NCBI GenBank assembly: GCA_036250195.1 | Contig: JAVHZZ010000073.1 | Location: 434,001 to 498,000, forward strand | DNA: 64,000 nt | Reading direction: 5' to 3' | Source: Mixophyes australis | Lineage: Eukaryota > Chordata > Amphibia > Anura > Limnodynastidae | Shown here: positions 20,523 to 29,236 of the stretch, piece by piece | Position numbering within the stretch: position 1 is the stretch's first letter | Layout: every line of letters starts with the position of its first letter | Notes under the pieces: model-generated | What the model was told of the DNA's origin: nothing | What the model saw: the letters and a program-made list of their open reading frames with translations, nothing else | Databases searched by the model: none | Made by a program: the position numbers and the translations under genes

Positions 20523-21500
20523 ATCTTTCTGGACTGCGTAGAGGAGTGGGTCACCACAATATATTAAAAACCCTGAACTTTTATGATTCGCACCAATAAT
20601 TGTACCTGGACTGCGTAGAGGAGTGGGTCACCACAATATATATTAAAAACCCTGAACTTTTATGAATCGCACCAATAAATGTACCTGGACTGCGTAGAGG
20701 AGTGGGTCACCACAATATATATTAAAAACCCTGAACTTTTATGAATCGCACCAATAAATGTACCTGGACTGCGTAGAGGAGTGGGTCACCACAATATATA
20801 TTAAAAACCCTGAACTTGTATGATTCGCACCAATAATTGTACCTGGACTGCGTAGAGGAGTGGGTCACCACAATATCTTAAAAACCCTGAACTTTTATGA
20901 TTCGCACCAATAATTGTACCTGGACTGCGTAGAGGAGTGGGTCACCACAATATATTAAAAACCCTGAACTTTTATGATTCGCACCAATAATTGTACCTGG
21001 ACTGCGTAGAGGAGTGGGTCACCACAATATATATTAAAAACCCTGAACTTTTATGAATCGCACCAATAATTGTACCTGGACTGCGTAGAGGAGTGGGTCA
21101 CCACAATATATTAAAAACCCTGAACTTTTATGATTCGCACCAATAATTGTACCTGGACTGCGTAGAGGAGTGGGTCACCACAATATCTTAAAAACCCTGA
21201 ACTTTTATGATTCGCACCAATAATTGTACCTGGACTGCGTAGAGGAGTGGGTCACCACAATATATATTAAAAACCCTGAACTTTTATGAATCGCACCAAT
21301 AATTGTACCTGGACTGCGTAGAGGAGTGGGTCACCACAATATCTTAAAAACCCTGAACTTTTATGATTCGCACCAATAATTGTACCTGGACTGCGTAGAG
21401 GAGTGGGTCACCACAATATCTTAAAAACCCTGAACTTTTATGATTCGCACCAATAATTGTACCTGGACTGCGTAGAGGAGTGGGCACTGGGCACCACAAT
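20523..21500. repeat. Minisatellite of about 78-80 bp, 13 units, inside the hAT
   Basis: Each unit carries ctggactgcgtagaggagtg, then caccacaatat, then ccctgaactttt and cgcaccaataat. Units differ by small indels (tatatt, tatatatt or tatctt). The core is a shortened version of the motif that also begins the 548-bp repeats to the right. It lies in the transposon's 3' non-coding part. Confidence 0.93.
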
Positions 21501-21519
21501 AAAATATATAAAAAACCTT

Positions 21520-21640
21520 CAACAGATCTGCATTACACTACACATACGGCTGCTCCTCCATCCTCTCCATCATATACATGTTGGAGTTTTAGCGTGTGAC
21601 AACCTCTTGTTTTTGATAATGTCAGTGCATTTTGAATATT
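21520..21640 (-). pseudogene. Transposase-derived fragment inside the same hAT
   Basis: The stretch gctgctcctccatcctct to acaacctcttgttt closely matches 25648-25712, the region encoding QEVVTRWNSTLYMLQRMEEQQ in the intact transposase. It is therefore a partial, decayed second copy of transposase coding sequence in the element's 3' flank. Confidence 0.7.
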
Positions 21641-21696
21641 TTTCAATTTGCCCCACACCACTGAATGTACTTTATCTATGATACGCAATACGCATC

Positions 21697-23114
21697 TATC
21701 TATCTTGACTGCGTAGTGTGGTGGCCCCGGTACACAATTTGGTACCGAGGCCACAATATAATTAAAAAACCCTCCACGTGTCTGAATTCCACCAAACAAG
21801 TATCTGGACTGCATAGTGGGGTGGCCCCGGTACCCAATTTGATACCGGGGCCACAATACCTCCTCCAAACATGGTACAGACAATTCGTCATTGAGAGACC
21901 CCAGACAGACAGGGTCGAAGTGTTATTGTTTGACTTTGTAAACCCAAAAAAATGTCCCTGTTGCACATAGTCGTGCAATGAAGACTGACTTTTTCATTTA
22001 AAGGCACGATCTTTAAAGTGTAGTGTTTGTAAGTCTAAGTCATATTATACTTTTGGTAAAATTGGTTTATTTTGTTCCTCTTTATGGTAATTAATTAGTA
22101 ATAGAATTAAAGTAGGAAATAGAATTAAAGTATGAAATAGAATTAAAGTAGGAAATAGAGTGGTATAGAGTTGTAGTGTGGTATAGATAGAGTGGTCCAC
22201 ACAATATAATAATAAAACCCTCAACTGGTCTGAATTCCACCAAACAAGTATCTTGACTGCGTAGTGTGGTGGCCCCGGTACACAATTTGGTACCGAGGCC
22301 ACAATATAATTAAAAAACCCTCCACGTGTCTGAATTCCACCAAACAAGTATCTGGACTGCATAGTGGGGTGGCCCCGGTACCCAATTTGATACCGGGGCC
22401 ACAATACCTCCTCCAAACATGGTACAGACAATTCGTCATTGAGAGACCCCAGACAGACAGGGTCGAAGTGTTATTGTTTGACTTTGTAAACCCAAAAAAA
22501 TGTCCCTGTTGCACATAGTCGTGCAATGAAGACTGACTTTTTCGTTTAAAGGCACGATCTTTAAAGTGTAGTGTTTGTAAGTCTAAGTCATATTATACTT
22601 TTGGTAAAATTGGTTTATTTTGTTCCTCTTTATGGTAATTAATTAGTAATAGAATTAAAGTAGGAAATAGAATTAAAGTATGAAATAGAATTAAAGTAGG
22701 AAATAGAGTGGTATAGAGTTGTAGTGTGGTATAGATAGAGTGGTCCACACAATATAATAATAAAACCCTCAACTGGTCTGAATTCCACCAAACAAGTATC
22801 TTGACTGCGTAGTGTGGTGGCCCCGGTACACAATTTGGTACCGAGGCCACAATATAATTAAAAAACCCTCCACGTGTCTGAATTCCACCAAACAAGTATC
22901 TGGACTGCATAGTGGGGTGGCCCCGGTACCCAATTTGATACCGGGGCCACAATACCTCCTCCAAACATGGTACAGACAATTCGTCATTGAGAGACCCCAG
23001 ACAGACAGGGTCGAAGTGTTATTGTTTGACTTTGTAAACCCAAAAAAATGTCCCTGTTGCACATAGTCGTGCAATGAAGACTGACTTTTTCATTTAAAGG
23101 CACGATCTTTAAAG
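21697..23114. repeat. 548-bp tandem repeat (about 2.6 units) inside the hAT
   Basis: The motif tcttgactgcgtagtgtgg occurs at 21703, 22251 and 22799, exactly 548 bp apart, and adjacent units are almost identical. Each unit contains two copies of a ggccccggtac...gtaccg(a/g)ggcc inverted motif. On the minus strand this reads EVLWPRYQI, matching EVLCPRYQI of the element's transposase (residues 424-432). Simple AAATAGAATTAAAGT repeats also occur in each unit. Open frames within it are by-products, not genes. Confidence 0.9.
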
Positions 23115-23960
23115 TGTCAGAAAGAGAGAGAAGACACAGGAGAGGAGAGTTGTAGCTGGGGACCTGGGGTGGAAGCTCCCAGGCTCCCCCAGCATTGCCT
23201 GGAAGTCTGAGCGTGGTGACTGAGCCAGGGCAAGGAATGTGTGCCCTGGATGAGGGGAAGAACTCCATGCCACTATAGTGAACCCAAGAGAGAGGGGGAC
23301 ACTGCACATGAAAGAGGCCCTGGAGTGAGGGCTGCTACAAGAGGCATGGTAGTTGTAGTGTCAGATCCTGAGGCTGAGAGTACACAGAGTGACGTGTCAG
23401 AGCACAGGAGACATTATCCCCGCAGAGGAGGGATGAGCTGCAGTTGAGAGGTACACAGAGTGTGTCAGAGCTGCATGGAGGAGAGGCTGCCTGCCTATTA
23501 GCATCCATGCATGTGCCCCTGCAGAAAGGGTGATCTGCAGTGAGTATGGAGTGCAAGAGACATGTAAATTATGTTATTTAACATCTGGATAACATTAAGA
23601 ACTGTGCAGGAGGAGTGATAAGATATTTGCAACCATATTCGTATTTCTCATTAATAACTGTGCTGGAGAGAGTAAGGAGATGTATATATTCTGCAACCAT
23701 TATGATTATCGTGCTGGAGGAAGAGTGTAAATAAAAGTTCAGTTTGTTATAGAGATGGTCTGGCGCCCAAATTATTGTGACTTCTATTACACTGCACCAA
23801 AGTGACATTACCTGTGTCCCACTAACTACAAAGAAACACCTGCATGTGCAGGGACCCCCTGATCATTTACACCCATGCCCATCAGCTAGCCAGGGCTTGA
23901 GAAGGAGGTGCACTGTGTACCCTTTGCACCCCACACTACACACAGTGACAGGGGGTTACA
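23115..23960 (+). mobile_element. Possible solo LTR inserted in the hAT repeat array
   Basis: An 846-bp segment interrupts the hAT arrays, starts TGTCAG and ends GTTACA, and contains AATAAA near 23730. Composition differs from its surroundings. The flanking pentamers are taaag and taatg (four of five match). The array sequence does not resume where it stopped, so a deletion accompanied or followed insertion. Family is not identified. Confidence 0.45.
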
Positions 23961-24600
23961 TAATGAGGCCACAATATAATTAAAAAATTGGGCATCAACT
24001 GTCACCGTTGTTTAATATCTGATACACCTAAATATGGACTGCACAGTGGAGTGTCCCCGGTAGTAAATTTGGTGCCGGGGCCACAATACCTCCTCCAACT
24101 TCCAAGTGTAGTGTTTATAAAGACACACAGCGTCGAAGTGTTATTATTAGTTGACTTTCTTAACCCTAAAATTGTCCCTGTTGCAAATATTCGTGCAATG
24201 GACAGTTACTTTTCTATTGAAAGACTCGAGCTTTCAAGTGTAGTGTTTATAAAATATAAACAACAATACAGTAGTTTTAGAGCACGTCAATACCTCTTGT
24301 TTTAAATTATGACACGGCATTTTACTTTTGGTTTAATTTCTTGAATTTTTTTACATTTGGTTTTACTTTTTGAACATGGCAAACGACTGTTGCTTGGTCA
24401 TATAATGCAAAAAAAAAAATTCCAAGATGGAATTGTCCTTGGGCCCTCACACCCACCCTTATGTTGTTGAAATAGGACATGCACACTTTAACAAACCAAT
24501 CATTTCAGCGACAGGGCCTACCAAACAACTTTGGCTGAAATGATTGGTTTGTTTGGGCCCCCACACCAAAAAAGCTATTCATCTCTCCCTGTACAGACTA
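23961..24600. other. 3' non-coding part of the hAT with degenerate transposase-derived segments
   Basis: No open gene is seen here. Short matches to transposase coding DNA are present: catggcaaacgactgttg at 24376 repeats 26474-26491, and acctcttgttt at 24292 repeats part of 25701-25711. A palindrome around gaaatgattggtttgt lies at 24495-24555. Confidence 0.6.
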
Positions 24601-24608
24601 AACAGGCT

Positions 24609-27600
24609 CTACTGAGGCAAGATGTCGTCCTCATCCTCAACCTCTGATTCCTCTCCCCCTACAGTGTGTACTTCCTCCTCATCACACATTATCAATTCGT
24701 CCCCGCTGGACTCCACAACCACAGGTCCCTCTGTAGTATCTGGAGGGCAGTGCTGTACTTCATTGAGGAATTGATTATTCATTTTTATAAACATCATTTT
24801 TTCAACGTTGTGAGGAAGCAACCTCCTTCGCCGCTCACTGACCAGGTTCCCCGCTGCACTAAAAACTCTTTCCGAGTACACACTGGAGGGGGGACAACTC
24901 AGGTAAAATAGAGCCAGTTTGTACAGGGGCTTCCAAACTGCCTTTTTTTCCTGCCAGTAACAATATGGACTGTCTGACATGTCTACTTGGATGGTGTCAG
25001 CAAAGTAATCATCCACAATTTTTTCTATTGTGACAGCATCCAATGCAGCGACAGTAGACATGTCTGCAATGGTTGGCAGGTCCTTCAGTCCGGACCAGAT
25101 GTTATCAGCATCCCCGCCAGTGCCTCTTTTGGGAAAACTGAGCTTTTTCCTCGCAGCCATAGATGTGGAAGAAAATGAGGGTGGAGCTGTTGGCATGTCA
25201 CGGTCCTCTTCAGAGGACAATCTCCTGACCAGCAGGTCTTTGCACCGCTGTAGACTTGTGTCCGCCGGAAACAGAGACACAACATACGCTTTAAACCGAG
25301 GATCGAGCACGGTGGCCAGAATGTATTCCTCTGACTTTAAAAGAGTGACCACCCTCGGATCCTGGCAAAGCGTACGAAGGGCTACATCCACAAGAGCTAC
25401 ATGCTTGGTGTAATCGCAATGGCTTACCAGCTCCTCCCTCACTTTCTCCAGCTGCTTCTGCAACAGCCTGATCAGGGGAATGACCTGACTCAAGCTGGCA
25501 GTGTCGGAACTGACTTCTCGTGTGGCAAGTTCAAATGGCTGCAGAACCTTGCACAACACGGAAATCAGTCTCCACTGCGCTTGACTGAGGCGCATCCCAA
25601 CTCCTTTGCCTATGTCGTAGGTGGCTGTGTAGGCCTGAATGGCCTTTTGCTGCTCCTCCATCCTCTGCAGCATATAGAGGGTGGAGTTCCAGCGCGTCAC
25701 AACCTCTTGTTTGAGGTGATGGCAGGGCAGGTTCAAGCTTTTTTGATGTGCCTCTAGTCTGCGGTAGGCACTGGCTGAATGCCGAAAGTGTCCAGCAATT
25801 TTGCGGGCCACCGCAAGCATCTCCTGCACACCCCTGTCACTCTTGAGGTAATGCTGCACCACCAAATTAATGGTGTGGGCAAAACATGGGACGTGCTGGA
25901 AATTGCCCATATTTAATGCCCGCACAATGTTACTGGCATTGTCTGACACCACAAATCCCCATGAGAGTCTAAGTGGGGTAAGCCACTGGGAGATAATTTC
26001 CCTCATTTTCTCTAATATGTTGTCAGCGTTGTGCCTCTTATTAAAGCCTGTAATGCACAATGTTGCCTGCCTTTGCATGAGCAGCCATTTTGTAGATGCT
26101 GCTACTGATGCAGCTGTTGCTGTTGCTGCGGAAGGGGATGCATCTACCCAGTGGGCTGTCACAGTCATATAGTCCTTCGTTTGCCCAGAACCACTTGTCC
26201 ACATGTCCGTGGTTAAGTGGACAGTGGGTACAACCGCATTTTTAAGAGCACTGAGGACACTTGATCGTACTTCTCTGTACATTTTTGGTATCGCCTGCCT
26301 AGTGAAGTGGAATCTCGAGGGGATTTGGTACCGGGGACACAATACCTCCATCAACCCTCTAAATCCCACTCCACTGATGGCGGACACCGGGCGCACGTCT
26401 AACACCAACATTGCAGTTACAGCCGCAGTTATACGCTTTGCAATAGGGTGACTACTATCGTATTTGGTGGTCATGGCAAACGACTGTTGGACGGTCAATT
26501 GTTTTGTGAAAGACTTAGCGGTCTTACGACTTCCCCTCTGGGAAGATGACCGACTAACAGCAGCAACAGCAGCAGTGGCAGTAGTAGGCGTACCGCTGCA
26601 GGATTCCTCGGATGAATCCCGTATTGAGGAGGACTCAGTCTGGCTGCTGACTTGGGCTGCAGGACTGAATCTGATGGAGATTGTGGAGGAAGTTGACGAG
26701 GAGGGTGTTGCTGGTGTGTATCCAACTGGACCACGGGATTTAGGTGTCCCTGTACCGATGAGGGTCCTAGCCCCAGTTCCTGAACTAACCACTGAACTAT
26801 GAAGGTTATTCAGGTGACGTATAAGGGAGGATGTTCCTAGGTGGGCAAGATCCTTACCCCTGCTTATTTGAGCTTTACATAAGCTACATATTGCCATACA
26901 TTGGTTGTCTGGATTTGGATAAAAATAACTCCAGACCGAAGAGGTGCATTTTTTGGTCTTCTGACCAGGCATGACGATGGGCTTTTTCATCCCATGGACA
27001 TCAGCTGTTTCCCCCCCTGGTGCCTCATTTACAATAACCACATCACCATCCTCATCATCAAGTTCCTCCACAGCGCCAGCTACATCATCAATAGCCTCCT
27101 CCCGAGCCACCTCTTCCCGTACAGTGATGGGAAGGTCAGGCTTGACAACCACCAACACCCTTGGACTCGCCTTGGGGATTTGTGATAATTTCTCTTTAGA
27201 AGGCAGAGTTGTTTGCTGTTTTGTTGCTGACAGCATAACTCTCTTCAATTTTTTGTAGGGGGGGGGAGGAGGAGGAGGGCTAAGATCCGTGGGTGAAGCT
27301 GAACCACTAGTCATAAACACGGGCCAGGGCCTAAGCCGTTCCTTGCCACTCCGTGTCGTAAATGGCATATTGGCAACTTTACGTTTCTCCTCAGATGATT
27401 TAAAGTTTCTCTTTTTGCTACTTTTTCTTAACTTGGGCTTTTTGGATTTTACATGCCCGGTACTACGAGATTGGGCATCGGGCTTGGAAGACGACGTTGA
27501 TGGCATTTCATCGTCTATGTCATGACTAGTGGCAGCAGCTTCAGCATTAGGAGGAAGTGGGTCTTGATCTTTCCCTACTTTATCCTCCAAATTTTTGGTC

Positions 27601-27617
27601 TCCGTTATATGTAGCAC
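24609..27617 (-). CDS. hAT family transposase with BED zinc finger (intact)
   Basis: The 1002-codon open frame encodes a cut-and-paste transposase. Residues 55-80 are Lys/Arg-rich, a likely nuclear signal. A BED zinc finger at about 222-275 has C244, C247, H268 and H273 and binds the element ends. The RNase H-like core shows Asp471 in TTDMWTSG, Asp559 in VVSDNASN with the CxxH motif (CFAH) after it, and Glu916 in YSERVFSAAGN, consistent with the D-D-E triad. The hAT C-terminal dimerisation region ends near 950, followed by an acidic tail. M84 (in VANMPFTTRSG) may be the true start, since the related copy at 52618 begins next to the same motif. No stop or frameshift was found, so activity is possible. 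Confidence 0.92.
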   Translation of the reverse strand: MLHITETKNLEDKVGKDQDPLPPNAEAAATSHDIDDEMPSTSSSKPDAQSRSTGHVKSKKPKLRKSSKKRNFKSSEEKRKVANMPFTTRSGKERLRPWPVFMTSGSASPTDLSPPPPPPPYKKLKRVMLSATKQQTTLPSKEKLSQIPKASPRVLVVVKPDLPITVREEVAREEAIDDVAGAVEELDDEDGDVVIVNEAPGGETADVHGMKKPIVMPGQKTKKCTSSVWSYFYPNPDNQCMAICSLCKAQISRGKDLAHLGTSSLIRHLNNLHSSVVSSGTGARTLIGTGTPKSRGPVGYTPATPSSSTSSTISIRFSPAAQVSSQTESSSIRDSSEESCSGTPTTATAAVAAVSRSSSQRGSRKTAKSFTKQLTVQQSFAMTTKYDSSHPIAKRITAAVTAMLVLDVRPVSAISGVGFRGLMEVLCPRYQIPSRFHFTRQAIPKMYREVRSSVLSALKNAVVPTVHLTTDMWTSGSGQTKDYMTVTAHWVDASPSAATATAASVAASTKWLLMQRQATLCITGFNKRHNADNILEKMREIISQWLTPLRLSWGFVVSDNASNIVRALNMGNFQHVPCFAHTINLVVQHYLKSDRGVQEMLAVARKIAGHFRHSASAYRRLEAHQKSLNLPCHHLKQEVVTRWNSTLYMLQRMEEQQKAIQAYTATYDIGKGVGMRLSQAQWRLISVLCKVLQPFELATREVSSDTASLSQVIPLIRLLQKQLEKVREELVSHCDYTKHVALVDVALRTLCQDPRVVTLLKSEEYILATVLDPRFKAYVVSLFPADTSLQRCKDLLVRRLSSEEDRDMPTAPPSFSSTSMAARKKLSFPKRGTGGDADNIWSGLKDLPTIADMSTVAALDAVTIEKIVDDYFADTIQVDMSDSPYCYWQEKKAVWKPLYKLALFYLSCPPSSVYSERVFSAAGNLVSERRRRLLPHNVEKMMFIKMNNQFLNEVQHCPPDTTEGPVVVESSGDELIMCDEEEVHTVGGEESEVEDEDDILPQ

Positions 27618-27619
27618 AA

Positions 27620-28555
27620 GATACTGCAGAATGTGTGAACTTGGTAATATTGCAGTACCAATGGACTTATACTGCTGGATTGGTTTTGCAAATTTGGTTA
27701 TAATTATTATATTTTTATTTTTTTTTAAATTTTTTATTTTTTTTTACATTTTTTCTTATTTTTAAAAAACTTGGGAATAGTGGGGAAATAACTATGCCCT
27801 TAGAAGCACAGAGCACAGGACACAGCACCACTGGACTGAACAGGACACGGCACAGGACACAGCAGCACTACGGAAGTCAGCAGGACAGAGCACAGGACAC
27901 AGCACCACTGGACTGATACTGCAGAATGTGTGAACTTGGTAATATTGCAGTACCAATGGACTTATAATGCTGGATTGGTTTTGCAAATTTGGTTATAATT
28001 ATTATATATTTATTTTTTTTTTTAATTTTTTATTTTTTTTTACTTTTTTTTTATTTTTTAAAAACTTGGGAATAATGGGGAAATAACTATGCCCTTAGAA
28101 GCACAGAGCACAGGACACAGCACCACTGGACTGAACAGGACACGGCACAGGACCCAGCAGCACTACGGAACTCAGCAGGACAGAGCACAGGACACAGCAC
28201 CACTGAACTGATACTGCAGAATGTGTAAACTTTGTAATATTGCAGTACCACTGGACTTTTACTGCTGAATGTGTGAACTTGGTAATATTGCAGTACCAAT
28301 GGGCTTATACTGCAGGATTGGTTGTGCAAATTTTGTGGTAATTAAAAAATATTAAAGTAGTTTTTGGTATTTTTTAAAAAACCTTTTTTTTATTTTTTTA
28401 AACACAGGGGAATATTGGGGAAATAACTATGCCCTTAGAAGCACAGAGCACAGGACACAGCACCACTGGACTGAACAGGACACAGCACAGGACCCAGCAG
28501 CACCACTGACCTCAGAAGGACAGAGCACAGCACACAGCACCACTGGACTGATACT
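27620..28555. repeat. Tandem repeat of about 295 bp in the hAT 5' region, three units
   Basis: Units begin tactgcagaatgtgtgaact and contain a T-rich tract, then ctatgcccttagaagcacag, then cacagcaccactggactga. They lie immediately upstream of the transposase start. The third unit is shorter and more diverged. Confidence 0.85.
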
Positions 28556-28690
28556 GCAGAACACAGCACAGCACAGCACAGCACAGCACTAAACAGCACA
28601 GCACAGCACTAAACAGCACAGAACTAAAGAGCACAGAACTAAACAGCACAGAACTAAACAGCACAGAACTAAACAGCACAGAGGACCACC
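28556..28690. repeat. Short simple repeat (cagcacag, cagaactaaa)
   Basis: Five- and ten-base units (agcac; cacagaacta) repeat about 12 times between the 295-bp repeats and the element's right end. Confidence 0.9.
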
Positions 28691-28917
28691 TAACACACCC
28701 TCCCTCTACCCTGATCAATGCCCGAGTGAAGATGGCGGCGACTAGCGGGGAATTTATAGGATCCGAGTATCGCGAGATCCGACAACGGGATTATGAGTCA
28801 GAGCCTCAGTTTCACTTTTGAATTTGGCGCCAATACCCGGATCTGTCTCGGATCCGACTCGGATCCGCAACGTTCGGGTGGGCTCGGATTTCATAAATCC
28901 GAGTGCGCTCATCCCTA

Positions 28918-28925
28918 GTTCAAAT
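28918..28925 (+). other. Right target-site duplication of the 8.7-kb hAT
   Basis: GTTCAAAT is identical to 20206-20213. Confidence 0.95.
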
Positions 28926-29236
28926 TGAAAGTCCCTTATCCCACCTGAGTGTCAGACAGTGCAGACTGGATCTACACACAAGAGGGAGCTATTGCACACA
29001 AAGGAACACACATAAGAGACAACTGGGGAGGAACTAAGGGTGAAAGGCACAAAACAGGGATAATGAACAAACACATGGATGAAGATCAGACACATAAGGA
29101 ACATGTTTAACAGATTTTATATTGCTAATACCATGGGGTAAATTAATGATAATTTATAGTAAAACAAAGTCACCCATCATTGAGAATATATTAGCTGATA
29201 ATGAATATTCTTGTCTCCCCAGTGCCAGAAGCTGTA

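Larger units (their letters stand above)
20214..28917 (-). mobile_element. Complete hAT transposon, 8.7 kb, with intact transposase
   Basis: The ends are tagggatgtgcac on the left and, as the reverse complement of the right end, tagggatgagcgcac. They are flanked by a perfect 8-bp duplication GTTCAAAT. The element encodes a 1002-residue transposase on the minus strand, so its 5' end is on the right. It is unusually long for a hAT because it contains three tandem arrays and an LTR-like insertion. It sits upstream of the leader exon of gene B, inside the interval that would be its first intron. The perfect target duplication and open frame indicate a recent insertion. Confidence 0.93.

Noticed and set aside
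20523..21500. Regularly spaced repeats suggesting a CRISPR-like array
   Set aside because: The units are contiguous 78-80 bp minisatellite repeats without unique spacers, inside a vertebrate hAT transposon.
22045..23074. Repeated open frames of about 84-128 codons on both strands
   Set aside because: They recur exactly every 548 bp because the DNA is a tandem repeat, and they overlap on opposite strands. They are by-products.
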